NCBI RefSeq assembly: GCF_035953295.1
Contig: NZ_CP108370.1
Coordinates: 5,751,001-5,815,000 of the forward strand
From: Streptomyces sp. NBC_01335
GTDB lineage: Bacteria; Actinomycetota; Actinomycetes; Streptomycetales; Streptomycetaceae
Direction of reading: 5' to 3'
DNA length: 64,000 bases
The position numbers were made by a program, and so were the translations under genes. Positions 36,338 through 44,669 of this stretch are shown one piece after another. The stretch's first letter is position 1; each line of letters opens with the position of its first letter. Below the pieces are notes generated by a model that had not been told where the DNA came from, ran no database searches, and worked only from the letters and a program-made list of their open reading frames with translations.

Positions 36338-36511
36338 GTGGCTGTTCCGAAGCGGAAGATGTCGCGCAGCAACACGCGCCACCGCCGGTCGCAGTGGAAG
36401 GCTGCGGTCCCCACCCTGGTTTCGTGCGAGCGTTGCCAGGAGCCGAAGCTCCAGCACATTGCGTGCCCGAGCTGCGGCACGTACAACAAGCGCCAGGTCC
36501 TCGAAGTCTGA
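36338..36511 (+). CDS. rpmF: 50S ribosomal protein L32
   Basis: A 57-residue L32: [22 protein letters not shown], with a zinc ribbon CERC...CPSC. The GTG start follows AGGAGAAG and begins two bases after the stop of the DUF177 gene. rnc follows after 19 bp. Confidence 0.97.
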   Translation: MAVPKRKMSRSNTRHRRSQWKAAVPTLVSCERCQEPKLQHIACPSCGTYNKRQVLEV

Positions 36512-36530
36512 GTGGCTGGTGAGAGGCCCG

Positions 36531-37355
36531 ATGTCTGAGTTGTCCCACGCCAAGAAGCAGGCAGACAACGTCAACACAGCCTCGTCCCACACGCTTCTGG
36601 AAGGGCGGCTCGGGTATCACCTTGAGTCCGCCCTTCTGGTGCGTGCGCTGACCCACCGCTCGTACGCGTACGAGAACGGCGGTCTGCCCACCAACGAGCG
36701 GCTCGAATTCCTCGGGGATTCGGTGCTCGGCCTGGTGGTCACGGACACGCTGTACCGCACCCACCCCGACCTGCCCGAAGGCCAGCTGGCCAAGTTGCGG
36801 GCCGCGGTGGTCAACTCTCGTGCACTGGCGGAAGTGGGCCGCGGCCTCGAACTCGGTTCCTTCATCCGGCTCGGCCGCGGTGAAGAGGGCACGGGTGGCC
36901 GGGACAAGGCTTCCATCCTCGCCGACACCCTTGAAGCGGTGATCGGCGCGGTCTATCTCGATCAGGGCCTCGACGCGGCCTCGGAGCTGGTTCACCGGCT
37001 CTTCGACCCGCTCATCGACAGGTCCTCGAACCTCGGCGCCGGCCTGGACTGGAAGACCAGCCTCCAGGAGCTCACCGCGAGCGAGGGTCTCGGAGTCCCC
37101 GAGTACCTCGTCACGGAGACCGGCCCGGACCACGAGAAGATCTTTACTGCTGCAGCTCGCGTCGGTGGTGTCTCGTACGGCACCGGCACCGGTCGTAGCA
37201 AGAAGGAAGCGGAGCAGCAGGCGGCCGAGTCCGCCTGGCGCGAGATCAGCGCCGCCGCCGAAGCGAGGGCGACCGCGGAGAAGTCCGCGGCCGACGCAGG
37301 GGCCGCCGACACCCCTGCCGAACCCCCGCAGAACACGGACGTCGCTCCGGCCTGA
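36531..37355 (+). CDS. rnc: Ribonuclease III
   Basis: A 274-residue double-strand-specific endoribonuclease. The signature [18 protein letters not shown] is at about residues 60-77, the second catalytic block [15 protein letters not shown] follows, and a double-stranded RNA-binding domain occupies about 170-245 ([30 protein letters not shown]). In S. coelicolor this gene is absB, a global regulator of antibiotic synthesis (known). Confidence 0.96.
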   Translation: MSELSHAKKQADNVNTASSHTLLEGRLGYHLESALLVRALTHRSYAYENGGLPTNERLEFLGDSVLGLVVTDTLYRTHPDLPEGQLAKLRAAVVNSRALAEVGRGLELGSFIRLGRGEEGTGGRDKASILADTLEAVIGAVYLDQGLDAASELVHRLFDPLIDRSSNLGAGLDWKTSLQELTASEGLGVPEYLVTETGPDHEKIFTAAARVGGVSYGTGTGRSKKEAEQQAAESAWREISAAAEARATAEKSAADAGAADTPAEPPQNTDVAPA

Positions 37356-37512
37356 CCCCGTTCGCGACCCCCCGGTGCCTCGTGCGCCGGGGGGTCGCGG
37401 CATTTCCCGCCCGGTTCGGTGCGTTTCCCTACGTGCGTTTCCGTGCGTGTGTTCCGTGCGTTTCCGTGTTTCTGGTCCCCTGGTCCCCTGGTGTCCCTGG
37501 AGGAGCGTCACC

Positions 37513-38370
37513 GTGCCCGAGCTGCCCGAGGTCGAAGTCGTACGCCGGGGTCTGGAGCGCTGGGTCGCCGGCCGGACCGTCTCCGAGGTGGAGGTCCTCC
37601 ACCCGCGCGCGGTGCGCCGGCACCTCGCGGGCGGGGTGGACTTCGCGGCCCGGCTGCGCGGCACGCGCTTCGGTGCGGCGATGCGGCGCGGCAAGTACCT
37701 GTGGATCCCGCTGGAGGACGCGCCCGTCTCCCTCCTCGGCCACCTCGGCATGAGCGGTCAGCTGCTGGTGCGGCCCGACGACGCCCCGACCGAGAAGCAT
37801 CTGCGGATCAGGATGCGCTTCGCCGACACCCTCGGCACCGATCTGCGCTTCGTCGACCAGCGCACCTTCGGCGGGCTCTCGCTCCACCCCACCACCCCGG
37901 ACGGGCTCCCCGACGTCATCGCGCACATCGCCCGCGACCCCCTCGACCCCGCCTTCGACGACGCGGCCTTCCACACGGCGCTGCGCCTGCGCCGTACGAC
38001 GGTCAAGCGCGCGCTGCTCGACCAGTCGCTGATCAGCGGTGTCGGCAACATTTACGCGGACGAGGCGCTCTGGCGCGCGAAGCTCCACTACGACCGCCCC
38101 ACCGCGACCCTCACCCGCACGAAGTCCGCCGAGCTGCTCGGCCACGTCCGGGACGTGATGAACGCGGCGCTCGCCCAGGGCGGCACCAGCTTCGACAGCC
38201 TGTACGTCAACGTGAACGGCGAATCCGGCTACTTCGACCGCTCCCTCGACGCCTACGGCCGCGAGGGCGAACCCTGCCACCGCTGCGGCACCCCGATGCG
38301 CCGCCGCCCCTGGATGAACCGCTCCAGCTACTTCTGCCCGAACTGCCAGCGGGTGCCGCGGGAGCGGTGA
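37513..38370 (+). CDS. mutM: Formamidopyrimidine-DNA glycosylase
   Basis: A 285-residue base-excision repair enzyme removing oxidised purines. After Met removal the catalytic proline is Pro2 ([16 protein letters not shown]). The loop [20 protein letters not shown] and the C-terminal zinc finger [25 protein letters not shown] are complete. GTG start after GGAGGAGCGTCACC. Confidence 0.96.
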   Translation: MPELPEVEVVRRGLERWVAGRTVSEVEVLHPRAVRRHLAGGVDFAARLRGTRFGAAMRRGKYLWIPLEDAPVSLLGHLGMSGQLLVRPDDAPTEKHLRIRMRFADTLGTDLRFVDQRTFGGLSLHPTTPDGLPDVIAHIARDPLDPAFDDAAFHTALRLRRTTVKRALLDQSLISGVGNIYADEALWRAKLHYDRPTATLTRTKSAELLGHVRDVMNAALAQGGTSFDSLYVNVNGESGYFDRSLDAYGREGEPCHRCGTPMRRRPWMNRSSYFCPNCQRVPRER

Positions 38371-38416
38371 GCCGGGATCCGCACGGTGCCGCGCGAACCG
38401 CGCGTCCGCCCCGACG

Positions 38417-38453
38417 ACGGCCGCCCGGGACCGATGGGGTCCCGGGCGGCCGT
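38417..38453. terminator. Bidirectional terminator mutM / lamin-tail gene
   Basis: A perfect 16-bp stem (ACGGCCGCCCGGGACC and complement) around GATGG between convergent genes. Confidence 0.85.
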
Positions 38454-38472
38454 CTGCCGTGGTCGGCGGGGT

Positions 38473-40485
38473 TCAGCAGGGGAAGGTGCCGCTGTAGAGG
38501 GCGTGGCCGTAGGAGGAGCTGCCCGAGCCGAAGCCGTAGACACCGTCGTCGCTCCAGACCGCCTCGCGCACGCCGCTGACGCACGTCGAGGCAGGCGCGA
38601 TGGCGAAGCCCTCCAGATTGTCGGTCGGCATGACGGCCGGGTTCGTGTAGGTCACGTCCGGCACGATCGAGCCGGAGGCGTTGACCTTCATGAAGGTGTG
38701 CGTCTCACCGCAGGTGTTGTCGCAGGTCGCGACGAGGCGCTGGGTGCCGGCGTCGAAGGTCACGTCCATCACGGAGGCCTTGCCGGTCGTGATCGTCGCG
38801 AAGGTGGTGAAGGTTCCGTCGGAGTTCAGACCGTAGACGTGCAGCGAACCGTCGTACTCCAGTCCGGCGAAGAACAGGCCCGACCCGTGCAGCGGGTAGT
38901 CCGCCGGGTCATAGGCGGCGCCGGTGAGCGGGTCGACCCAGCCGTTCGCGGTCAGCCAGGTGTCCGGCACGTATCCGACGCCCTCGAAGCCCAGGTTGGC
39001 GTCGTCCTTGTCGCCGGTGTCCAGCTGAGGGAACTGCTTGGTCATGTCCCACTGGTGGACCGGCGTCAGGGTCGAGCCGGACGCCGTCGGGTCGAACTCC
39101 AGGATCGTGTCCTTGGGCGCCGTGTTCTTGGTGTTGTCGCGCTCGGAGGTCACGTAGACGTGGCCGTTGCCGCCGACCGCCAGGCCCTCGGCGTCGGGCT
39201 CGCCGGAGCCGCCCGCGAAGCGGATCTGCTTGCCCGTCGAGCTCCAGGTCGTGTCCGGTATCCACTTGCCGTTGCTCTTGACCAGCTTGTACAGCCAGTT
39301 CTTGTTCTTGGCCGCCCACAGCACCGAGGGGTTCGCCGGGTCGAACGCCAGGCCGCTCACGTCCCGGCCCTCCGGGCCGGTGGACGTGGTGAACGCGCAG
39401 ACGTTGTCGGCGATCGTGACGTTCGCGCCGCCCGGCCACGCCAGGGTGCCCGACGGCTTGGAACCTGTGCCGGACGCCGCTTCGGGGGTGCAGCCGCTGG
39501 TGAGCGAACCGCCGCCGCCCAGCAGTTCGCCGGCCGGGGTGCCACCGCCGGTGCCGCCGCCACCGGTACCACCGCCGGTGTCGCCGCCACCGGTGGTGCC
39601 CGAGCAGGAGTTCGCGGTGCCGGGCGTCGCGGTCGTGGCGGTCCGGAACCAGCCGCTGCCGTTGGCGCAGCGCTCGGCCGACGGCTTGGCGCCGTCGGTC
39701 GCCCAGGTCACCGAGTCGATGGTGTTGCCGCTGCCGTCGAGGAGGAGGACGGAGTCGTTGTCGCCCAGTCCGGTGGAGGAGCCGAACGTGAGGTAGCCGC
39801 CCGCGGGGATGCTGCTCGCGCTCGGCGAGGAGGACGAGACCGACACCGGGGAGTGGGAGGTGTCGTTGTCGGAGTACTTCCACGACCCGACGCTGACCGC
39901 GCTCGTTCCGCCGTTGAACAGCTCCACGGTGTCGGAGCCGTTCGAGGTGACCTCGTTGATCCGCACCCGGCTCGCCGCCGGGATCGACGCGGGGCAGCCG
40001 GAGGCGTTGGAGGCGCCGAACGTGGACGACGAGACCGCGGTCACCCAGGCGCCGGTGCCGTCACCGCCGCAACGCGCCATGGCCGGCTTCGCCTTGTCGG
40101 TCGCCCATTCGACGCGGTCGACCACCGTGCCGCCGGCCGTGTAGATCACCAGCTTGTCGGAGTCGCCGAGTCCCTTCGGTGAGTCGAAGGTGACGAAGCC
40201 GCCGGCGGGGATCGTGGAGGAGGAGGGGCTGAACGACTGCGGCGAGAAGCTGTCGTCGGACATCTTCCAGCCGCTGATGCTCACGGCGGCCGAGCCGCTG
40301 TTGTACAGCTCCACGGTGTCGTCGTTCGACGAGGTGACTTCGTTGATCCGGACGTTCGGGTAGCCGGTCGGATCCGCAGCGGCTGCGGGCTGGGCGGCCA
40401 GCACTCCCGTGATGAGGAGTCCGGAGAGCGTCAGAGCCGCGGCGCGTGCAGTGGCGACGCGGGTACGCGTGGGTGAGGTAGGCAC
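38473..40485 (-). CDS. Secreted protein with two lamin-tail domains and a beta-propeller-like region
   Basis: A 670-residue exported protein. From GTG 40485 it has a classic signal peptide (RTRVATARAAALTLSGLLITGVLAAQPAAAADP). Two lamin-tail domains follow, each with VRINEVTS, DTVEL-(Y/F)N-G, IPAGG-(F/Y)-(V/L)-TF and a V-x-W-A-T-D-x-AKP-(A/S)-x-x-RC block (about residues 40-140 and 160-275). A Gly/Thr linker leads to a region of repeated beta strands (DVSGLAFDPANPSVLWAAKN; DAEGLAVGGNGHVYVTSERDN) like phytase/esterase-type propellers. Paired cysteines suggest extracellular folding. Substrate unknown. An in-frame GTG at 40542 would lengthen the N-terminus. Confidence 0.82.
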   Translation of the reverse strand: MPTSPTRTRVATARAAALTLSGLLITGVLAAQPAAAADPTGYPNVRINEVTSSNDDTVELYNSGSAAVSISGWKMSDDSFSPQSFSPSSSTIPAGGFVTFDSPKGLGDSDKLVIYTAGGTVVDRVEWATDKAKPAMARCGGDGTGAWVTAVSSSTFGASNASGCPASIPAASRVRINEVTSNGSDTVELFNGGTSAVSVGSWKYSDNDTSHSPVSVSSSSPSASSIPAGGYLTFGSSTGLGDNDSVLLLDGSGNTIDSVTWATDGAKPSAERCANGSGWFRTATTATPGTANSCSGTTGGGDTGGGTGGGGTGGGTPAGELLGGGGSLTSGCTPEAASGTGSKPSGTLAWPGGANVTIADNVCAFTTSTGPEGRDVSGLAFDPANPSVLWAAKNKNWLYKLVKSNGKWIPDTTWSSTGKQIRFAGGSGEPDAEGLAVGGNGHVYVTSERDNTKNTAPKDTILEFDPTASGSTLTPVHQWDMTKQFPQLDTGDKDDANLGFEGVGYVPDTWLTANGWVDPLTGAAYDPADYPLHGSGLFFAGLEYDGSLHVYGLNSDGTFTTFATITTGKASVMDVTFDAGTQRLVATCDNTCGETHTFMKVNASGSIVPDVTYTNPAVMPTDNLEGFAIAPASTCVSGVREAVWSDDGVYGFGSGSSSYGHALYSGTFPC

Positions 40486-40697
40486 GAGGCCGCATTCTCG
40501 CGACCCGTTCTTGAATCGGCGTGGACTCCGGCTGAACTCCACACGCTTGTCGTCGGAACGTCGGAACGCGCCCCTGTCGTCGCCCCGGACCGCGCCGCAC
40601 CCCCGGCAGCGGCGGACCGTCGGGGGTGCGGGGGGGGGCCTCTATGTCGTTCGTCAAGGCATCCCTGTCGGGTTTGGGGTGGTTCGGGGTGGCGGGG

Positions 40698-41915
40698 TTA
40701 TGCGGCGAGTTCGATGTCCTTCGGTGTCCGGGATTCGTAGAAGGTGCCGTCTCGGAGCATGGCGAACAGGACGCTGATGCGCTGGCGGGCGAGGCGGAGG
40801 AGGGCTTGGGTGTGGGTTTTTCCGCGGGCTCGCTGTTTGTCGTAGTAGGTCCGGGAGGCCGGGTCGGCGTTCATGCAGGCGAAGGCGGAGAGGAACATCG
40901 CGCGTTTGAGCTGCCGGTTGCCGCCTCGGGGCGCGTGTTCACCGTGGATCGAGGTTCCGGACTGTCGGGTGGTCGGGGCGAGGCCGGCGTAGGAGGCGAG
41001 GTGGGCGGCGGTGGGGAAGTTGGTGCCGTCGCCGACGGTGGTCAGCAGGACTGCGGCAGTCCTGACACCGACGCCGGGCATCGAGGTCAGGACCTGGGAA
41101 AGAGGGTGGGCCTCCAGCAGGGTGTTGATCTGGGCTTCCAGGGCCCGGCGCTGTTCGTGGACGGCGGCGAGCGAGCGGGCCAGGGACGGGACCACGATGT
41201 CGAGGGTGCCGGTGCCGGGAACGATCACGGTCTGTTCGTCCAGGGCGTCGAAGACGTCGTCGATCAGCCGTGTGGCCATGCGGGGGGCCTTGGGCCGGAT
41301 CAGCTCGATGAGGCGGCGTCGGCCGGCTTTGCGCAGGGCGGCCGGGGAGCCGTAGCGCTCCAGGAGCCAGGTGACGGCCCGGTGGTCCAGGCGGGGACCG
41401 AGGACGCGTTCGAGCGACGGGTGGAACTGGGTGAGCAGGCCGCGTATCCGGTTGCTGGTGCGGGTGGCCTCGGCGGCGAGGTCCTGGTCGAAGCCGGTCA
41501 GCACGGTCAGTTCGGCGGTGATCTCGTCGGTCAGTTCGAGCGAGCGCAGGGTGTGCGGCATGGTTCGCGCGGCGTCGGCGATGACGGCGGCGTCCTTGGC
41601 GTCGGTCTTGGCCTCGCCGGGGTAGAGGTCGGCGATCCGTCGCATCGCCAGGCCGGGCAGGTAGGCGACGCGGCAGCCGGCGTCGCGGGCGACGGCCAGG
41701 GGCAGGGCGCCGATGGAGGCGGGCTGGTCCACGATCACCAGGACGGTGCCGAACTTCGCGGACAGTTTGTCGAACACGGCCCGCAGCTTCGGCTCGCTGT
41801 TGGGCAGCGGCTTGTCGAAGATCTTCTTCCCGGCCAGGGTGAGCCCGTGCCCGTGGTGGGCGGACTTGCCGACGTCCAGGCCGAGGAACACGCCCACGTC
41901 TCGAATCTCGAACAT
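40698..41915 (-). CDS. IS110 family transposase
   Basis: A 405-residue DEDD-type transposase. The RuvC-like domain has Asp14 (FLGLDVGKSAH), Asp63 (VIVDQPAS) where many members have Glu, and Asp105/Asp108 (KTDAKDA). The C-terminal Tnp/transposase-20 domain contains SMPGVGVRTAAVLL, LASYAGLAPTTRQSG with a candidate catalytic serine, and GNRQLKRAMFLSAFACM. The frame is intact, so the enzyme could be active. ATG 41915 has GGAAGG upstream. Confidence 0.93.
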   Translation of the reverse strand: MFEIRDVGVFLGLDVGKSAHHGHGLTLAGKKIFDKPLPNSEPKLRAVFDKLSAKFGTVLVIVDQPASIGALPLAVARDAGCRVAYLPGLAMRRIADLYPGEAKTDAKDAAVIADAARTMPHTLRSLELTDEITAELTVLTGFDQDLAAEATRTSNRIRGLLTQFHPSLERVLGPRLDHRAVTWLLERYGSPAALRKAGRRRLIELIRPKAPRMATRLIDDVFDALDEQTVIVPGTGTLDIVVPSLARSLAAVHEQRRALEAQINTLLEAHPLSQVLTSMPGVGVRTAAVLLTTVGDGTNFPTAAHLASYAGLAPTTRQSGTSIHGEHAPRGGNRQLKRAMFLSAFACMNADPASRTYYDKQRARGKTHTQALLRLARQRISVLFAMLRDGTFYESRTPKDIELAA

Positions 41916-42174
41916 CGCGCCCTTCCGGGGGTGTTGACGGTGCCGGCCTCGGCTCGGGTGTCGTGCTCGCGCATCCACGTTATGCAGACCTGCCGTCCGC
42001 GAACTGTCCGGCATTGCGCCGGACCGGACGGTGGCCGGACCTCTGATCAGCGTCTCCGACGAACACCCCCGGACCCGGTGACACCACCCCCCAGGTCATG
42101 TCTTCGACAGGGGGACACAGTCATGCCGGGCCCGGAGGCCAGCGGCCCCGTTGCAGGACCGCGAAAAACATAAC
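41916..42174 (-). ncRNA. Candidate IS110 bridge-RNA region
   Basis: The 259-bp noncoding left end of the element, read on the minus strand, contains several GC-rich inverted segments (for example GGTCCGGCCACCGTCCGGTCCGGC). By analogy with IS621 it may encode a structured RNA that guides target and donor recognition. No structure was computed and the RNA ends are unknown. Confidence 0.35.
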
Positions 42175-42204
42175 GGGGGGGGCAGGACTCGCTGGGCCGG
42201 CCTC

Positions 42205-43137
42205 TCAGAAGCCGAAGTCCTGCGTCCACCACGGGCCGCCGTCGGCGATGTAGACGCCGAGGCCCATGGTCGTGTAATCGCAGTTGAGAATGTTTGCTCG
42301 GTGGCCTTCGCTGTTCATCCAGCTGTCCATCACGGCCTGCGCGTCCGCCTGGCCGCGGGCGATGTTCTCGCCGCCGAGGCCGGTGATCCCGGCCGTCGCC
42401 GCGCGGTCCCAGGGGGTGTCGCCGTCCGGGTCGGTGTGGTCGAAGAAGTCACGGGCCGCCATGTCCTGGCTGAAGCTCTGGGCCAGCGAGGTCAGTGAGG
42501 AGCTGAGGGTCAGCGGGCTGCAGCCGACCTTCGCGCGCTCCTGGTTGACCAGGGTCAGCACCTGCGTCTGGACGGAGGTGCCGGCGGCCGGCTTCGGGTC
42601 CTCGGTCGCGGGGGCCGCCGCGGTGGTGGGCGCCGGTGCCGCGGGGGCGGTGGACTTCGTCGGGGCCGGGGCGGCGGTCGTCCTCGTCACGGAGGGGGTG
42701 GGCGACGGCGTCGGGCTCGCGGTCTTCTCCGTGGGCGACGCGGAGGCGGAGGGCGTGGCCGACTTGGAAGGGGCCGCGGGGCGCTCGCTGCCCCGGCTCG
42801 CCGGGGTGGCGGTGGCGGTGGCGGTACGGCCCGCCGGGTCGGCGCTCGCGGTGCCCTGCGTGAGCAGGTCCGGGGCGCCGCCGGAGTCGGCGCGGTCGGC
42901 ACGGTCGGCGTGCGAGCTGTCGCTCAGGCCGTACGTCGCCCCGCCCGGGAGCATGCCGGAGGCGGCCGCGACCGCGCCGACCGCCACCGCCGCGGAGATC
43001 CCGAGCAGCCCGGCGCGTACCGGCAGGGGCACCCGGCGCTTCGGCCGGCGGGTACGGCCGCCGTGCCGTCCTCCGGAGGGCACCGGGGTGGTTTCGTCAG
43101 CGGCGGGGCCTGCGGCGGATCGTCGGTGGCGTCCCAT
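42205..43137 (-). CDS. Secreted/membrane-anchored CAP-domain protein
   Basis: A 310-residue protein from ATG 43137 (AGGAAGG eight bases upstream). A basic N-terminus is followed by one hydrophobic segment at about residues 40-62 (VRAGLLGISAAVAVGAVAAASG), a long Ala/Ser/Thr/Pro-rich linker (about 90-195) and a C-terminal YkwD-like CAP domain: VLTLVNQERAKVGCSPL, FFDHTDPDGDTPWDRAATAG, GENIARGQADAQAVMDSWMNSEGHRANIL and the final MGLGVYIADGGPWWTQDFG. CAP proteins are usually extracellular; their activity in bacteria is unknown. The IS110 element lies about 30 bp past its stop. Confidence 0.88.
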   Translation of the reverse strand: MGRHRRSAAGPAADETTPVPSGGRHGGRTRRPKRRVPLPVRAGLLGISAAVAVGAVAAASGMLPGGATYGLSDSSHADRADRADSGGAPDLLTQGTASADPAGRTATATATPASRGSERPAAPSKSATPSASASPTEKTASPTPSPTPSVTRTTAAPAPTKSTAPAAPAPTTAAAPATEDPKPAAGTSVQTQVLTLVNQERAKVGCSPLTLSSSLTSLAQSFSQDMAARDFFDHTDPDGDTPWDRAATAGITGLGGENIARGQADAQAVMDSWMNSEGHRANILNCDYTTMGLGVYIADGGPWWTQDFGF

Positions 43138-43303
43138 GCGCTGTGCCTTCCTCATGCCGTTCGGGCCACCCCCGAGGTCTCCGGGGGCGTAGCCGAGTCC
43201 GTGGTGCTCACCCGATGGGGTGAGGTCATTGCGACCGGACTGTACGCCATGACGGATCGGCCGCGAGAGGCTTCGGGCGGCCCGCTCCGGTTAGCGTTCC
43301 CGT

Positions 43304-43585
43304 ATGAGCGAAGATGCACGACTCGTGGTGTGGGTACGCGGCCGAGTACAGCAAGTAGGGTTCCGCTGGTTCACCAGGGCAAACGCTTTGGAGATCGGAG
43401 GGCTGGTCGGCTTCGCCCTCAATCTGGACGATGGCCGGGTGCAGGTCGTCGCCGAGGGAGCACGTGAGAATTGCCACCGTCTGCTGGAGTGGCTGCGCTC
43501 CGACGACACGCCCGGACGCGTGGACGGAGCGACTGAGATCTGGGACACCCCGCGCGGCGGCTACGACGGGTTCGCCATCCGGTGA
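43304..43585 (+). CDS. acyP: Acylphosphatase
   Basis: A 93-residue acylphosphatase. The catalytic arginine is in the [11 protein letters not shown] loop and the conserved Asn in [21 protein letters not shown]. It hydrolyses acyl phosphates. It precedes smc here, as recalled for other Streptomyces. Confidence 0.94.
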   Translation: MSEDARLVVWVRGRVQQVGFRWFTRANALEIGGLVGFALNLDDGRVQVVAEGARENCHRLLEWLRSDDTPGRVDGATEIWDTPRGGYDGFAIR

Positions 43586-44023
43586 CCGGCGCACGGGACA
43601 TCCCGCTCCGGGTGCCCTCCGCGCGACGCTCGCGTCGCGCCGCCGTGGTGCGCGCCGGGGTGGTGGCACCCGGAGTGACCTGCGGCGGAGGCCGGGGACA
43701 CCCCGTTGTTGCCAAAGGTCTCCGGGCATGCGAGGCTACCCGGTTGGCCAAGATCGCCGGGGTCCGGCGACCGGCGGGCGGCGATGGTCCGCGTGATCGC
43801 CGGGAGGGCCGTCCCGGGGATGGCGGCGCCCACGGGGTGTGATCGTGTTGACCGTCAAACTTTTTGGTGAGACTCTGAAATCCCCGCGCACCTCAGCTGT
43901 TCGACAGGGCTGTTTCCGCAGCAACCGCAGTGATGATCAAGAGCACTGCCGGGCACCGCGGGTGCGATTCCCTCACGACCCACACCGCTTCGGTCGGTCA
44001 CTCAGTGTGGAGGACCATCCATC
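43586..44023. other. Intergenic region acyP / small coiled-coil gene
   Basis: No gene is supported in this 438-bp interval. The right third is AT-richer and contains the promoter-like element listed at 43848. Confidence 0.6.
43848..43876 (+). promoter_or_regulatory. Promoter-like element with TTGACCGTCAA palindrome
   Basis: TTGACC at 43848-43853 is followed after 17 bp by GACTCT. The -35 hexamer lies within TTGAC-C-GTCAA, a 5-1-5 inverted repeat that could be a regulator site. It is about 150 bp upstream of the small gene at 44024. The -10 match is weak. Confidence 0.4.
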
Positions 44024-44233
44024 ATGGCAAAGGCGCTTCTCGGTTACGTCGGCGGTTCCGACCCGCGACTCCTCGCCGAGATGCGACGGCTCCAGAAGCG
44101 CGTCCAAGACCTGGAATCCGAGCTCGTACGGATCCAGGACGAGAACGACGCGCTCAACGCCGCCGCCCAGCACCAGTCGCTGCTCGACGGCATCGACATC
44201 GATGTACCCCAGGCAGAGCCCGCTCTGACCTGA
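44024..44233 (+). CDS. Small coiled-coil protein, 69 aa
   Basis: MAKALLGYVGGSDPRLLAEMRRLQKRVQDLESELVRIQDENDALNAAAQHQ... is a short conserved-looking actinobacterial protein with a clear coiled coil at residues 16-48 (leucine/valine heptads) and an acidic tail. ATG start. It lies alone between acyP and smc. Function unknown; oligomerisation or partner binding is likely from the sequence. Confidence 0.85.
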   Translation: MAKALLGYVGGSDPRLLAEMRRLQKRVQDLESELVRIQDENDALNAAAQHQSLLDGIDIDVPQAEPALT

Positions 44234-44330
44234 CCGGTCGCCCGCAGGGGGCCGGCCGGGCCCGCACTCCTCATCAGCGGCCCGGGAGCATTTCTGGATC
44301 TCTTCACCGCGGATCGGCGGCACCGGACTT

Positions 44331-44350
44331 CGTGATCGCGTGCGATCACG
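44331..44350. promoter_or_regulatory. 20-bp palindrome upstream of smc
   Basis: CGTGATCGC and GCGATCACG are exact complements separated by GT. It does not match the Streptomyces parS site (GTTTCACGTGAAAC). It could be an operator; the identity of the binding protein is unknown. Confidence 0.5.
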
Positions 44351-44447
44351 GCTGTCCGGCCACTGGTCCGCCGTGCGGGACGATCCGTGGACCTGAACCA
44401 CAGGACCGCGGCCCGGGCGCGGGTTCGGAAGAGCTCCACGCTTCACC

Positions 44448-44475
44448 AGGGACGCTTCGGCGTCCCTTCTTTTTT
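44448..44475 (+). terminator. Rho-independent terminator before smc
   Basis: AGGGACGC and GCGTCCCT enclose a TTCG loop and are followed by TCTTTTTT, ending transcripts from the small coiled-coil gene. Confidence 0.92.
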
Positions 44476-44669
44476 CCCGCGCTTTCCCCCTGGCACTTCC
44501 CCCTCGCGTCGACGTGCGTCAACGTGCGTCCACCCGTGCGCCGAATCCGCCCCCGTCACGTCCCCCGCCCCGCATCCCTTTTCCCGGGGCGACCAGTGGT
44601 GCGGTTAACGTCAGATGTGCCCTGCACCCTCAGCGGTGAAACCGTGTGCGAAAGGTAGAGTCCGGCGGC

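Larger units (their letters stand above)
40639..42174 (-). mobile_element. IS110-family insertion sequence
   Basis: A 1.54-kb segment containing one IS110 transposase gene on the minus strand, 259 bp of noncoding DNA upstream of it and 59 bp downstream. It is bounded by G-runs: nine G at 40630-40638 and eight G at 42175-42182, consistent with insertion at a homopolymeric core without terminal inverted repeats, as in this family. The long 5' noncoding end is where IS110-group elements encode their bridge RNA (known for IS621). Boundaries are inferred. Confidence 0.65.
44234..44669. other. Intergenic region upstream of smc
   Basis: No gene is supported. It contains a 20-bp palindrome at 44331 and an intrinsic terminator at 44448, then a GC-rich leader to the smc start. 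Confidence 0.65.

Noticed and set aside
44331..44350. A parS site for ParB near smc
   Set aside because: The palindrome does not match GTTTCACGTGAAAC, the known Streptomyces parS consensus.
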